A stretch of DNA of 64,000 nucleotides from Mycobacterium gordonae (GCF_002101675.1 NZ_LQOY01000033.1:1-64000), one strand, 5' to 3'; numbered from the stretch's first letter, positions 52,727-62,153 are shown. The notes: generated by a model not told the origin, from the letters alone. Numbers and translations: made by a program.

Positions 52727-53041
52727 TCACTCCTCGACGAACGCGCGCAGCCGGTCCACCGCCGCGTCCCACCGCCGCGACAACTGGGCGAGGTAGTCGC
52801 TGGCCTGGGCCAGCGGCTCGGTCCGCACCGACCAGAGGCGTTCCCGGCCGTGCCGGCTGCTGCTCACCACACCCGCCGACTCCAGCAGCCGCAGATGCTT
52901 GCTGGCCGCCTGCCGCGTGACCGGAACGACTTGTGTCACTTGGGTTGTCGAGCTCGGCCCCACCTCGCACAGCCGCACCACGATGCGCAGGCGGTTGGCG
53001 TCGCCGAGGGCGTCGAAGAGTGGCGCGCCGACGGCAGTCAC
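52727..53041 (-). CDS. ArsR-family transcriptional regulator
   Basis: Small winged-helix protein, 104 residues: LFDALGDANRLRIVVRLCEV (residues 8-27), recognition helix VTRQAASKHLRLLESAGVVS (40-59), wing SSRHGRERLWSV. No Cys metal site is visible, so it is likely a non-metal-sensing ArsR of the kind paired with AHSA1 proteins. GTG 53041 overlaps the SRPBCC stop (GTGA). Two matching palindromes lie at the operon promoter, suggesting autoregulation. Confidence 0.92.
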   Translation of the reverse strand: MTAVGAPLFDALGDANRLRIVVRLCEVGPSSTTQVTQVVPVTRQAASKHLRLLESAGVVSSSRHGRERLWSVRTEPLAQASDYLAQLSRRWDAAVDRLRAFVEE

Positions 53042-53505
53042 GCGAGTTCCAGGTAGCGGCGCACCAGGTCAGTCTGGATCGCCCAGCCCTCGGCATTGGC
53101 CTCGAACGAAGCGCGACGGCGCGCCTCCGGTATCGCGTCGAAGCCCGATTCGGTGATGGTGAGCAGTACCCCGTCGGAAACCTCGGCAAGGGTGAACTCC
53201 ACCAGCGTGGTGGCGGCGTCATCGTCCGGGTCGATGGGCCAGCGGTAGGCGAAGCGGCGGGGTGGCTCCAGCGCGACGATCTGCCAGCGGCTCGTGACGC
53301 CGGCATGGGGCTCCTGGCGCCTGGCGACGTCGGCGTCGACCTCGGTGGGGGTGATCGTCGCGGTGACGGCCCGGCCGGCGACGAACGGCCCGTCGAAGCG
53401 GACGCCGAACCAGCCCCCGAACTGCTCGGCGTCGCTGATCGCCGCCCATACCCGCGGCAGCGAAGCCCGCAGCACCACCTGCTTCTCGATCCGATCGGTG
53501 TTCAT
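53038..53505 (-). CDS. SRPBCC/AHSA1-family protein
   Basis: START-like hydrophobic-pocket protein of 155 residues: IEKQVVLRASLPRVWAAISD (6-25), GWFGVRFDGPFVAG, VALEPPRRFAYRWPIDPDDD and VEFTLAEVSDGVLLTITESG follow the AHSA1 order. Ligand unknown. ATG 53505 is chosen, with AGGAGG 6 nt upstream; the TTG at 53511 lies inside that spacing. It is first in a two-gene operon with arsR. Confidence 0.9.
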   Translation of the reverse strand: MNTDRIEKQVVLRASLPRVWAAISDAEQFGGWFGVRFDGPFVAGRAVTATITPTEVDADVARRQEPHAGVTSRWQIVALEPPRRFAYRWPIDPDDDAATTLVEFTLAEVSDGVLLTITESGFDAIPEARRRASFEANAEGWAIQTDLVRRYLELA

Positions 53506-53507
53506 GC

Positions 53508-53523
53508 GCAACCTCCTGGTTGC
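53508..53523. promoter_or_regulatory. ArsR-type palindrome 1, overlapping the ribosome binding site
   Basis: GCAACC-TCCT-GGTTGC, a perfect 6+4+6 palindrome directly before ATG 53505. It covers the AGGAGG ribosome binding site of the SRPBCC gene. Confidence 0.7.
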
Positions 53524-53553
53524 CCTTTAGCCCATCACGACCAGCGCCAAAAT

Positions 53554-53569
53554 GCAACCAAAAGGTTGC
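53554..53569. promoter_or_regulatory. ArsR-type palindrome 2
   Basis: GCAACC-AAAA-GGTTGC, with the same arms and spacing as palindrome 1, centred 46 bp further upstream of the SRPBCC gene and only 11 bp from the end of the MetE-like gene. Confidence 0.7.
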
Positions 53570-53579
53570 GCATGCGTGC

Positions 53580-54593
53580 CTAGATCGCGTCGGGGTCTTG
53601 GGTGAAGGCCTCCGCAGCGTCGCGGGCGAGTCCCACCGCGATTCGTGCCCACTGCTCAGTCGCACCCGCCAACCCACATGCCGGGGTGACCCCGACCCGC
53701 CCCCGCAGTGGAGATCGCCCGAAACCCAGACGATCGGTTACCCCGACCACCCTGGCGGCCACCTCTTCGACCGACGGCCGGCGCTCGGGAGCACTGCTGT
53801 CGACCACACCCAGCACCACCGTGCGCCCGGACTCCACGAAAGCTGCGACACCGTCGAGCTCCGCGGCCCGCAACCTGCTGACGTCGATCGAGACGGCGTC
53901 AATGTCGGTGCGCCCCAACATTTCCCACGGGACATCCGGAGCGCAGCTGTGCAGGGCGACGTCCCCGCCCACCACCTCGACGCAGGTCTTGAGCAACGCC
54001 TCGGCGACCGCCTCGTCCAGCGAGGGCACCGGGTTCATGGCGGTGACACCGGTGAGTCGCCCGCCCAGCGCGGCCGCCAGCGTCGGTTCGTCGAACTGCA
54101 CCACCACCGGTGTGTCGAGCCGTCGCGACAGGGCGGCGCGGTGGGCGGCGACCCCTTCGGCCAGCGAAGCGGCCAGGTCACGCACCGCGCCCGGGTCGGT
54201 GATCGCGCGGTGCCCGTTGCCCAGCTCCACCCCCGCCGCCAGGGTCACCGGTCCCGGTGCCTGCACCTTGACCACCCGGTCGCCGCCCCGCAGGCCAGCG
54301 GTCTCCCACGCCTCCTCCAGCGCGTCCATGTCCTCGTCGAGCATGCTGAGCGCCCGTCGCGTCACCGCGCCCGGGCGCGAGACGATCCGGTAACCGCGCG
54401 GCACCGTGTCCAGCGCTACGTCGATCAGCAGCGCGGCGGCGCGCCCGAGCATGTCGGCGCCCACTCCCCTGGCCGGCAGCTCGACCAGATGAGCCAGCGC
54501 ACCGGCCAGTTCACCGACGACGACTTCGGCGGCCCGGCGCGACGAGGTGCCGGGCCAGGACCCGATACCGCTGCCCTGTGCGAAGACACTCAC
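53580..54593 (-). CDS. MetE/UROD-like TIM-barrel protein (Rv3015c-like)
   Basis: Cytosolic protein of 337 residues resembling the C-terminal catalytic barrel of cobalamin-independent methionine synthase. Seen are GIGSWPG at the N-terminus, VQFDEPTLAAAL (about 163-174), ALHSCAPDVPWEML with a possible Zn-ligand His-x-Cys, and GVTPACGLAGATEQWA with the second Cys. So the His-Cys...Cys zinc site of MetE-like enzymes seems kept. It lacks the folate-binding N-terminal domain; substrate unknown. Start ATG 54593. Confidence 0.85.
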   Translation of the reverse strand: MSVFAQGSGIGSWPGTSSRRAAEVVVGELAGALAHLVELPARGVGADMLGRAAALLIDVALDTVPRGYRIVSRPGAVTRRALSMLDEDMDALEEAWETAGLRGGDRVVKVQAPGPVTLAAGVELGNGHRAITDPGAVRDLAASLAEGVAAHRAALSRRLDTPVVVQFDEPTLAAALGGRLTGVTAMNPVPSLDEAVAEALLKTCVEVVGGDVALHSCAPDVPWEMLGRTDIDAVSIDVSRLRAAELDGVAAFVESGRTVVLGVVDSSAPERRPSVEEVAARVVGVTDRLGFGRSPLRGRVGVTPACGLAGATEQWARIAVGLARDAAEAFTQDPDAI

Positions 54594-54687
54594 CGGCCAA
54601 CCGTATTCGACGTCACAAAATGCCTGCCCGACCAGGGGTGTTTAGCGCTGTTGGACGCGGGTAGATTCCGACCCGGAAGGGCGGCCC

Positions 54688-55320
54688 ATGGCGAGAATGA
54701 CACGGTTGCTCCTGTCGTGTTGCGCGTTGTTGCTGGCGACGTCGTGCACTCGCGTGGTGAGCGGGGAGGCGTTGCCGGCCTTCGGCGCCGTTCCACTGGA
54801 CGTGCTCGACGCGGGCACCGTGCTCTTGGATCAGTCGCGCATGCGGTCGATCACCGGAGCGGGCGAACATCTGACGATCATCCCGTCGATGGACGGCAGA
54901 TACCCGGTCGACATCGAAGACCTCGCCGCCACCGCTCCGGTGGAATGCCGGTTCGTGTTCGCCGAGACGGCGACTTTCGGCCCCGACATCAAGGCATTCC
55001 ACAAGACGACCTTCCAAGACCCGCCCGGCGGCCGGCTGATCTCCGAAGGCGCCGCCAGCTACCACGATGCCGCCACCGCCCGCCGAGCTTTCGACGGGCT
55101 GGTGTCGACGGTCAGAGGCTGCGCGGACAGTTCGATGGGCTGGTTGTTCGTCAACTCATGGGACGCCGGCACCGACTCGCTACGGATGCGGCCGGGTTCG
55201 TGCGGTCGCGATTACCGGGTGCTCTCGGTGGCCCTGTTGGAAGTCACCTTCTGCGGATTCCCGGAATCGGTTTCGGACATCGTCATGACGAATATGGCGG
55301 CCAACGTGCCGGGAAGTTAG
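54688..55320 (+). CDS. lpqA: lipoprotein LpqA, PknH-sensor-like domain
   Basis: Exported lipoprotein of 210 residues. Signal peptide MTRLLLSCCALLLATSC, lipobox LATSC with Cys20. The body resembles the extracellular PknH_C sensor fold: LDVLDAGTVLLDQSRMRSIT, then CRFVFAETATFGPDIKAF, SYHDAATARRAFDGLVSTVR and four further Cys that can pair. Position corresponds to Rv3016. Start ATG 54688. Confidence 0.9.
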   Translation: MARMTRLLLSCCALLLATSCTRVVSGEALPAFGAVPLDVLDAGTVLLDQSRMRSITGAGEHLTIIPSMDGRYPVDIEDLAATAPVECRFVFAETATFGPDIKAFHKTTFQDPPGGRLISEGAASYHDAATARRAFDGLVSTVRGCADSSMGWLFVNSWDAGTDSLRMRPGSCGRDYRVLSVALLEVTFCGFPESVSDIVMTNMAANVPGS

Positions 55321-55477
55321 CCCCCGGTCCGCACCCACTTACTGGTACCGCCCAAACGGAGTGCCCTCCGTCGAGCCCTCCCTCGTCCCGCAGGTGGTGG
55401 CCAACTCATATCGAGGGGGCAGCCGGGTGACACTGCCGAAGAATTTAACGAGTGCGCAAATCCAGGCAGTGCATCAA

Positions 55478-56572
55478 TTACACGGAGCCAGCGGCCCGCG
55501 GCGACGTCCCGGCGATGGTGGCGCTGGCGATCACCTCGTCGCCCTCGGAGTCGGGCCGGTACAACACCAGCGTCTGACCGCGCGCCACCCCGCGCAGCGG
55601 CGCCCGCAACTGCACGACAAGCTCGCCGTCAGCCAATTCGGCTACGGCATCGGCGATTTCGCCGTGTGCACGCACCTGCACCACGCATTCGATCGGACCC
55701 GTCGGCGCCGCTCCGGCGGTGAACACCGGGTGACGGCCGATCAGCGCGTGCACATCGAGGTCGGTCGCGCTGCCGACATGCACGGTGGCAGTGTCGGCAT
55801 CGATCGCCGTCACGTACCGTGGCCGGCCGTCCGGACCCGGCCCCGCGATGCCCAGGCCCTTGCGCTGGCCGATCGTGAAGCCGTGCACGCCGTCATGTTC
55901 GGCCAGCACCGCCCCGTCCTTGTCGACCACTGCCCCGCGGCGGACGCCGATGCGCGCACCAAGGAAGGCCTGGGTGTTGCCCGACGGGATGAAGCAGATG
56001 TCGTGACTGTCCGGCTTTTCCGCGACCGCCAGACCCCGCCGGGCCGCCTCGGCGCGGATCTGTGGCTTGGGGGTGTCACCGATCGGGAAAGCCGCGTGCT
56101 GCAACTGCTCGGCGGTCAGCACGGCCAGCACGTAGGACTGATCCTTGTCCCGGTCGACGGCGCGGCGCAGTCGCCCGCCGGACAGCCGCGCATAATGGCC
56201 GGTGACCACCTGGTCGAACCCCAGCGCCAGCGCGCGCGCCGACAGCGCCGAGAACTTGATCTGCTGATTGCACCGAACGCAGGGGTTCGGCGTCTCGCCG
56301 CGCGCATAGGACGACACGAAATCGTCGATCACGTCCGCCTGGAATTTCTCCGCGAAATCCCATACGTAGAAAGGGATTCCGAGGACGTCGGCAACACGCC
56401 GGGCATCGGCGGCGTCTTCCTTGGAGCAGCAGCCGCGCGACCCGCTGCGCAGAGTGCCCGGCGCTCTGGACAGCGCCAGGTGCACGCCCACCACGTCGTG
56501 CCCGGCGTCCACCATGCGCGCGGCGGCCACCGACGAGTCCACACCGCCGCTCATCGCGGCGAGAACTCTCAC
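55478..56572 (-). CDS. mnmA: tRNA-specific 2-thiouridylase MnmA
   Basis: Thiolates U34 of tRNA-Glu, -Gln and -Lys. The 364-residue protein has the ATP PP-loop [20 protein letters not shown] (4-23), catalytic Cys in [12 protein letters not shown] and the second Cys in [11 protein letters not shown], followed by C-terminal beta-barrels. GTG 56572 overlaps the iscS stop (GTGA). Sulfur comes from the cysteine desulfurase just upstream. Called trmU in older annotations (Rv3024c). Confidence 0.96.
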   Translation of the reverse strand: MRVLAAMSGGVDSSVAAARMVDAGHDVVGVHLALSRAPGTLRSGSRGCCSKEDAADARRVADVLGIPFYVWDFAEKFQADVIDDFVSSYARGETPNPCVRCNQQIKFSALSARALALGFDQVVTGHYARLSGGRLRRAVDRDKDQSYVLAVLTAEQLQHAAFPIGDTPKPQIRAEAARRGLAVAEKPDSHDICFIPSGNTQAFLGARIGVRRGAVVDKDGAVLAEHDGVHGFTIGQRKGLGIAGPGPDGRPRYVTAIDADTATVHVGSATDLDVHALIGRHPVFTAGAAPTGPIECVVQVRAHGEIADAVAELADGELVVQLRAPLRGVARGQTLVLYRPDSEGDEVIASATIAGTSPRAAGSV

Positions 56573-57750
56573 TGGGCCGAACCCGCGGCCGCCAGGGCCG
56601 CCCGTCGCGCGCGCGCCACGGCACCGGGAAGCACCTCCAGCGCCGCATCGACATCGGAGTCAACGCTGTTGTGGCCGAACGAAAGTCGTAGCGATCCGCG
56701 GGCGCTGGCCGGGTCGGCGCCCATCGCGATCAACACATGCGACGGCTGCGCCACGCCGGCGGTACAGGCCGATCCGGTGGAACACTCGATTCCGTTGGCG
56801 TCCAACAGCATCAGCAGCGCGTCGCCTTCGCAGCCGCGAAAGGTGAAGTGCGCGTTGCCGGGAAGCCGCAGCGGATCGCGGGCGCCGTTGACGCGGACGT
56901 CGTCGATCCGCGCCAGCACCCCCTGCACCAGGCGGTCCCGTAGTTCCCGCAGCCGTGCGCTGTTGGCCTCCAAGCCGTCCACCGCGATCCGGGCCGCCGC
57001 GGCCATGCCCACCGCGCTGGCGACGTCCGGAGTGCCCGAACGGATGTCGCGCTCCTGTCCGCCACCGTGCAGCAGCGGCACGCATGCGACTGTGCGGCGC
57101 AACAACAACGCACCCACCCCGGGCGGACCACCGAACTTGTGTCCCGCCACGCTCATCGCCGAAAGCCCGCTGGCCCCGAAGTCGACCGGCAGCTGCCCGA
57201 CCGCCTGGACGGCGTCGCTGTGCATCGGGACGCCGAACTCGGCCGCGGTGGCCGCCAACTCGGCGGTCGGCATGATGGTGCCGACCTCGTTGTTGGCCCA
57301 CATCACCGACACCAGCGCCACGTCGTCACCGCCGGCGAGCGCCTCGCGCAGGGCAGCAGCTGACACCGAGCCGTCGGACTCGGTGGGCAGCCAGGTGACC
57401 TCGGCGCCTTCATGCTCGACGAGCCAGTTGACGCTGTCCAGCACCGCGTGATGCTCCACTTCGCTGGTGACGATGCGCCGGCGGTTGGGATTCTCGTCTC
57501 GGCGTGCCCAGTACAGGCCCTTGACGGCCAGATTGTCACTCTCGGTCCCGCCCGCGGTAAAGATCACCTCGGAGGGACGCGCGCCGAGCTTGTCGGCGAT
57601 CAGCTCTCGGGATTCCTCGATCCGACGGCGCGCCGCGCGACCGGTGGTGTGCAGCGACGACGCGTTGCCCACGGTGCCGAGCACACCGGTCATCGCCTCG
57701 ATGGCGGCGGGGTGCATCGGGGTGGTGGCGGCGTGATCGAGGTAGGCCAT
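56569..57750 (-). CDS. iscS: cysteine desulfurase (IscS/NifS class)
   Basis: PLP enzyme that removes sulfur from cysteine for Fe-S clusters and tRNA thiolation. The 393-residue product has [40 protein letters not shown] with the PLP-stacking His, PLP Lys in [17 protein letters not shown], and the active Cys in [15 protein letters not shown] 57750 opens the canonical YLDHAATTP; the frame upstream overlaps the photolyase gene and is not used. Couples to mnmA. Position of Rv3025c. Confidence 0.96.
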   Translation of the reverse strand: MAYLDHAATTPMHPAAIEAMTGVLGTVGNASSLHTTGRAARRRIEESRELIADKLGARPSEVIFTAGGTESDNLAVKGLYWARRDENPNRRRIVTSEVEHHAVLDSVNWLVEHEGAEVTWLPTESDGSVSAAALREALAGGDDVALVSVMWANNEVGTIMPTAELAATAAEFGVPMHSDAVQAVGQLPVDFGASGLSAMSVAGHKFGGPPGVGALLLRRTVACVPLLHGGGQERDIRSGTPDVASAVGMAAAARIAVDGLEANSARLRELRDRLVQGVLARIDDVRVNGARDPLRLPGNAHFTFRGCEGDALLMLLDANGIECSTGSACTAGVAQPSHVLIAMGADPASARGSLRLSFGHNSVDSDVDAALEVLPGAVARARRAALAAAGSAQ

Positions 57751-57894
57751 GACCCGCCCCACGATACCGGCCCCTCCTGCGACGATTCCGGCCGGAACGG
57801 CGGCCGGACCGGCAGCTGGTAACGTAGTGAACAAAGTGTTCAGTACTGCCACCGGGGGACAGTTGACCGTGCTGCCGACCAGGTCCGAGCCGGC

Positions 57895-59376
57895 ATGAGC
57901 GCCGACGTCCGGCGGTGGTGCTTCGCCGACCAACTCGGGACCCACTTCCTGGACGACCCGGCCCAACCGGTGTTGCTGATTGAGTCGCAAGCCGTGTTCG
58001 CTCGGAGGCGGTTTCACCGCCGCAAGGCTCATCTAGTGCTGTCGGCGTTGCGCCACCGGGCGGCCGAACTCGGCGAGCAGGCCGTGTTTCTGCGGGCGCG
58101 CACCTATCGGGAGGCACTCGATCAGCTCGGCGAACCGGTCAGCGTGTGCCAGCCCACCTCGTGGTCGGCCGACCGTTTCGTGCGGTCCCTGCCATCGGTC
58201 GATGTCCTGCCGGCTCGGGGATTCTGCACGAGCCGTGAGGATTTCGAGCAGTGGGCGGATTCACAGCGAACCCTGCGGCTGGAGAACTTCTACCGTACCG
58301 CCCGCCGCCGATTTGACCTGTTGATGGACGGTGATCAGCCGGCGCAGGGCCGGTGGAACTTCGACGCCGACAATCGGGAACCGGCCCCGAAAGACACCGC
58401 TACCCTGGGCGTTCCGCGGCCGTGGCAGCCCTCCGAAGACGAGATCGACGAGCAGGTCCGCGCGGATCTGGACCGCTGGGAGCGTGACGGCGAAGTGTCA
58501 TTCGTCGGACGCGACGGGCCGCGCGAGTTCGCCGTCACCGCGATCGAAGCCCAGCAGGCCCTGGCCGTGTTCATCCGAGATCGCCTGCCGCACTTCGGTC
58601 CTCACGAAGACGCCATGCTCACCGGGGACCGGTTCATGGCACACAGCCTGTTGTCGGCGCCGATGAACCTGGGCCTGCTGGATCCGCTGGATTGCGCCTA
58701 CGCCGCCGAAGACGCCTATCGCGCCGGCAAAGCGCCGATCGGCAGCGTCGAAGGATATATCCGTCAGCTGATCGGCTGGCGAGACTACATCTGGCACGTC
58801 TACTGGCACTTCGGCTGGGAATATCGGCACCGCAACGCATTACACGCCAAAGCCGCACTGCCGGACTGGTTCACCGAGCTGGACGCCGATGCGGTCGAGG
58901 CGAACTGCCTCTCCGATGTGCTGGCGCAGGTGCGCGATCACGGCTGGGTTCATCACATCCCGCGCCTGATGGTGCTGTCCAACTTTGCGCTGCAACGGGG
59001 TTGGGATCCGGCCGCCGTCACCGACTGGTTCCACCGCTCGTTCGTCGACGGATACGACTGGGTGATGGTCGCCAACGTGGTCGGCATGTCGTTGCACGCC
59101 GACGGCGGGCTGATGGCGACCAAGCCGTATGCGTCGGGCGGCGCCTACATCAACCGGATGAGCGACTACTGCGGGGGATGCCGGTACCAGCCCAACCGAC
59201 GGGTCGGCGAGCAGGCCTGCCCGTTCACCGGCGGCTACTGGTGGTTCCTGGCGCGCAACGCCGAGCAGCTGAGGCGCAACCGCCGCATGGCGCAGCCGAT
59301 GGCCGGACTCGGCAGGCTCAAGGACCTCGACGAGGTGGTGGCTCAGCAGCGCCGCCGCGCCGACAGCCCACCCTAG
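57895..59376 (+). CDS. iron-sulfur bacterial cryptochrome / (6-4) photolyase
   Basis: FAD and [4Fe-4S] DNA-repair or photoreceptor protein of the FeS-BCP (PhrB) class, 493 residues. N-terminal antenna domain ([14 protein letters not shown]), catalytic helical FAD domain ([20 protein letters not shown], about 288-307; [16 protein letters not shown]). Cluster Cys are C338, C426, C429 and C442 ([26 protein letters not shown]); their spacing 88-3-13 equals that of Agrobacterium PhrB C350/438/441/454. So all ligands are kept. M. tuberculosis lacks it here. Start ATG 57895. Confidence 0.93.
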   Translation: MSADVRRWCFADQLGTHFLDDPAQPVLLIESQAVFARRRFHRRKAHLVLSALRHRAAELGEQAVFLRARTYREALDQLGEPVSVCQPTSWSADRFVRSLPSVDVLPARGFCTSREDFEQWADSQRTLRLENFYRTARRRFDLLMDGDQPAQGRWNFDADNREPAPKDTATLGVPRPWQPSEDEIDEQVRADLDRWERDGEVSFVGRDGPREFAVTAIEAQQALAVFIRDRLPHFGPHEDAMLTGDRFMAHSLLSAPMNLGLLDPLDCAYAAEDAYRAGKAPIGSVEGYIRQLIGWRDYIWHVYWHFGWEYRHRNALHAKAALPDWFTELDADAVEANCLSDVLAQVRDHGWVHHIPRLMVLSNFALQRGWDPAAVTDWFHRSFVDGYDWVMVANVVGMSLHADGGLMATKPYASGGAYINRMSDYCGGCRYQPNRRVGEQACPFTGGYWWFLARNAEQLRRNRRMAQPMAGLGRLKDLDEVVAQQRRRADSPP

Positions 59377-59378
59377 AA

Positions 59379-59777
59379 CTAGCCTTTGACCAGCATCTTC
59401 TCTATCCTGCGCAGCGCGATATCGCAGACGGCCAGGTAGGCCGGAGCCCACCACGGCACGCCGAAGGTGACCCGCGAGCCTTCGCCGTCCGCATCCACCC
59501 GGTGCCAGGTGGCGGGAATGCCGGCGACCTTCCAGGCCCAGCATCTGCCGGGGTCGAATTCGGTGACGACGAACGGCACCCGCACCAGCAACGCCGTCCG
59601 AACCGTGCCGGTGGCGCCGGCGGTCAGTCGCCTTCCCGGCTGGTGGAGTTCGGCGCCGTTGATCGAAGGGCCCCAGTCCGGCCAGGCGTCGAGGTCGATC
59701 AGGACGTCCCACGCTGCCTGTGGCGGCGCGGCGATCACCCGGTGCACGCTGAAACTCATCCCCTCAGGGTTCCCCAT
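59379..59777 (-). CDS. SRPBCC-family protein near photolyase
   Basis: Polyketide-cyclase/START-like protein, 132 residues: VHRVIAAPPQAAWDVLIDLD (about 11-30), WPDWGPSINGAEL, VPFVVTEFDPGRCWAWKVAG, GVPWWAPAYL. Convergent with the photolyase, 2 nt apart. ATG 59777 gives MGNPEGMSFSV; ATG 59759 (MSFSV) is possible with GAGGGG just before it. Function unknown. Confidence 0.85.
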   Translation of the reverse strand: MGNPEGMSFSVHRVIAAPPQAAWDVLIDLDAWPDWGPSINGAELHQPGRRLTAGATGTVRTALLVRVPFVVTEFDPGRCWAWKVAGIPATWHRVDADGEGSRVTFGVPWWAPAYLAVCDIALRRIEKMLVKG

Positions 59778-59783
59778 CGCGGG

Positions 59784-60284
59784 CTACCAACCCATCGATC
59801 CCGGAATCCCCTTGAACGGGCCGACGATCCAGCTGGTGATCCACCCCCCGTAGAAGCCGCCGGGCTGCGCAACCACCTCTTCCCCGTTGACGGTGCACCG
59901 GTCGACTTCGGCGGCCATCACCGCAATCGCGTTCGCGATCGGTTCGAACCCGGCGGTGGGCCGCTGGTAGGTCCACGCCGCGCGCGGAGCCACCCGCGCG
60001 GGCGTCACCAGGTCAAAGTAGCTGGCCTGGCCTTTCCACTCGCACCACGACGACCCGGCCGCCGGCCGCAGCACACCCGCGGCGAAGGCGTCTCGGGGCA
60101 GGTAGTACGTCGGCGGGTGACTGGTCTCCAGCACCCGCCAGGCGCGCCGCGTCGACGCGATCTGCTGACCGCCCAGCTCGATGGTGATCGCACCGGCGAA
60201 CTCTTCCAGCCGTGGTGGCCGCGGGTAGTCCCAGACTGATTCCTGTCCCGGACCCGCAATATCAGGCTTCGGCCAACGACCCAT
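59784..60284 (-). CDS. DUF427 domain protein
   Basis: Protein of 166 residues with the DUF427 beta-barrel pattern: ESVWDYPRPPRLEEF, VRLG-like ITIELGGQQIASTRRAWRVL, HPPTYYLPRDAF, SSWCEWKGQASYFDL. The family binds unknown ligands and often neighbours photolyase genes. ATG 60284 is chosen, with GGAGGT 4 nt upstream. It precedes the SRPBCC gene by 6 nt, so the two form an operon. Confidence 0.9.
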   Translation of the reverse strand: MGRWPKPDIAGPGQESVWDYPRPPRLEEFAGAITIELGGQQIASTRRAWRVLETSHPPTYYLPRDAFAAGVLRPAAGSSWCEWKGQASYFDLVTPARVAPRAAWTYQRPTAGFEPIANAIAVMAAEVDRCTVNGEEVVAQPGGFYGGWITSWIVGPFKGIPGSMGW

Positions 60285-60348
60285 AGGTACCTCCGCGCTC
60301 GGCTGACGTCCGACGAACTGCATTGTCCACCGAGGCGCGGACGAGCAT

Positions 60349-61173
60349 TCACGCCACCAGCGCGTGATCCAGGCTCACCGGTGCGCCCGATCGCACCGCG
60401 GACTGGCACCGACGGGCCAGGGCGCGCCGGTCGGCGCCCGGCAGCTGCAGCGACTCGACGCGGAGCCGGGCCACGGTGCGGCGCGCACAGACCACTCGGT
60501 AGACCGAGTGCACCAGGGTGTCCCGGCCGACGTATGCCGGCGCGGTCGACATCCTCCCGTCCGTGTGGTGGTAGCTCAGGCGCAGCGGCTGCACCGGACG
60601 TCCCGCGTCGATCGCGGCCTGGAACATGGCCGGATAGAAGCTGCCGAACGCCACACCGCACCAGGTGGTGCCCTCCGGGAAGGCCACCACCGTCTGCCCG
60701 GCGCGCAGCCGGCGTGCCACCGCGGCCACCACGGCCGGCAATCGCCGCAGACTGCTCCGCTCGATGGGGATGATCTTCAGGATCCGCGCCACGATCCCAC
60801 TCGCGGGACCGGTGAACATGTCGGCCCGCGCGACGAACGACCCCGGCAACACCGCGCCGATCGCGAAGACATCCAGCCACGACACGTGACTGCTGACCAC
60901 CAGCACGCCACGCAGATTGCGAATCGGGTTGCCCGACACCGATATTCGCACTCCTAGACAGCACAGCATCAACCGGCAGTAGGCGCGTTGGATGTGCGTG
61001 CGACCCGGCAGGGGTATGCCGAGCACCGGCAAGCCCGGCGCCAGCAGCAGGACGAGCGTGATGCGCAGCGCGGCCCGCATCCTGACCAGCAGCCGATCCG
61101 CCTCCACCACGGCGTCGAGGCAACCGACGTCACATGATGCGCGGGGCAGCCACGAGTGCCCGGGCGTGTTCAC
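60349..61173 (-). CDS. 1-acyl-glycerol-phosphate acyltransferase-like protein (OlsA-like)
   Basis: Membrane-associated PlsC-family acyltransferase, 274 residues. A hydrophobic N-terminal helix (ALRITLVLLLAPGLPVLGIP, about 35-54) precedes the HX4D catalytic motif HVSWLD (96-101), then IPIERSSLRRLP and FPEGTTW for acceptor binding. GTG 61173 overlaps the GNAT stop (GTGA). Pairing with an OlsB-like protein suggests O-acylation of lyso-ornithine lipid. Rv3026c position. Confidence 0.88.
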   Translation of the reverse strand: MNTPGHSWLPRASCDVGCLDAVVEADRLLVRMRAALRITLVLLLAPGLPVLGIPLPGRTHIQRAYCRLMLCCLGVRISVSGNPIRNLRGVLVVSSHVSWLDVFAIGAVLPGSFVARADMFTGPASGIVARILKIIPIERSSLRRLPAVVAAVARRLRAGQTVVAFPEGTTWCGVAFGSFYPAMFQAAIDAGRPVQPLRLSYHHTDGRMSTAPAYVGRDTLVHSVYRVVCARRTVARLRVESLQLPGADRRALARRCQSAVRSGAPVSLDHALVA

Positions 61174-62024
61174 CGCGCCGCGCCGCCCATTGCCGCGCCG
61201 CCCATTCCAGAGGCGGCCGACACCGACCTCAGCCGCTTGAGATAGCGGGTGTCGGCGTCGCTCTTGCTCAGCAGCACGCAGAAGTCGCCGACGCCGAAGT
61301 CCGGGTCGTGGGCCGGCTCGCCGCAGGCCCGGGCACCCAGCCGCAGGTAACCCCGCATCAATGCCGGGATCGCCGGCCTGGCGGGCGGCGCGATGTCATC
61401 CAGCGGCGTGCCGTCGATGCGCACCGGCCGATACGGTCGCACCCGATAGCGCGCCAGGTGGCGGTTGAGCACGTAGTCGCGCACCCCCCGGATCTGGCTG
61501 CCGGGCGCCTCGCCCTCCGTCTCGACCGGCACCGAGACGCAGCCGGTCACATAGTCGTAGTCGCAGCGGTCCAGGTAGGCCAGAATGCCCGCCCACATCA
61601 GCAGCACCACGCCGCCGTTGCGATGGCCGTCGCGCACCACGGCGCGGCCCATCTCCACCAGCGAGGGCCGCAGCGCGTCGAAGGCGCGGACGTCGAATTC
61701 CGTTGCGGTATAAAGACCTCCCGCTGCAATGGCACCCGAAGGCGGCAGCATGCGGTAGCAGCCGACCAATTCGCCGCTGTCATCGTCGCGGACCAGCAGG
61801 TGGTCGCAGTACTCATCGAACTCGTCGATATCCAGACCGGGACGCCCGCTGGTGGGCAGGGTGAAGCCGGGGGTGCTGCTGAACACGTCGTAGCGCAGGC
61901 GCTGTGCCGCTTCGACGAGGCTCGGATCGGTGGACAGCAACAGGGAATAGTGCGGTCCTGACGACGACGGTGTCGCCGGGCCACGTGGCTTGTCGCTGGG
62001 TATGAGAACGGATGCGATGCTCAT
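61170..62024 (-). CDS. GNAT N-acyltransferase, OlsB-like
   Basis: N-acyltransferase of 284 residues with the Acetyltransf_5/OlsB-type layout: SLVEAAQRLRYDVFSSTPGF, FDEYCDHLLVRDDDSGELVG, LVEMGRAVVRDGHRNGGVVL, then CDYDYVTGCVSVPV. OlsB moves a 3-hydroxyacyl group to ornithine; related hemolysin-like proteins have other acceptors. ATG 62024 is chosen since similarity begins after MSIASVLIPS. First gene of the pair. Rv3027c position. Confidence 0.88.
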   Translation of the reverse strand: MSIASVLIPSDKPRGPATPSSSGPHYSLLLSTDPSLVEAAQRLRYDVFSSTPGFTLPTSGRPGLDIDEFDEYCDHLLVRDDDSGELVGCYRMLPPSGAIAAGGLYTATEFDVRAFDALRPSLVEMGRAVVRDGHRNGGVVLLMWAGILAYLDRCDYDYVTGCVSVPVETEGEAPGSQIRGVRDYVLNRHLARYRVRPYRPVRIDGTPLDDIAPPARPAIPALMRGYLRLGARACGEPAHDPDFGVGDFCVLLSKSDADTRYLKRLRSVSAASGMGGAAMGGAAR

Positions 62025-62110
62025 GGCACCAACGTTGCGCAGGCGTTCAGCTAACCGGCATCGGCCCGCTGACATGTCGATGCACGCCAGATGAAGCGTT
62101 CGGCAACGCA

Positions 62111-62137
62111 AAAGCCCCCGCACCCGGCGGGGGCTTT
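62111..62137 (-). terminator. intrinsic terminator after etfBA
   Basis: AAAGCCCCCGC (62111-62121) and GCGGGGGCTTT (62127-62137) form an 11-bp stem with loop ACCCG. On the minus strand it ends in TTTTGCG, 17 nt after the etfA stop. Confidence 0.85.
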
Positions 62138-62153
62138 CACGTGTGCCGGCCGA

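Noticed and set aside
55361..57451. 696-codon plus-strand frame opposite mnmA and iscS
   Set aside because: Antisense shadow of two certain genes with no motif. The first ~20 codons ([19 protein letters not shown]) look less biased but have no support.
57751..58032. N-terminal extension of IscS
   Set aside because: The frame overlaps the divergent photolyase start; the canonical YLDHAATTP begins at ATG 57750.
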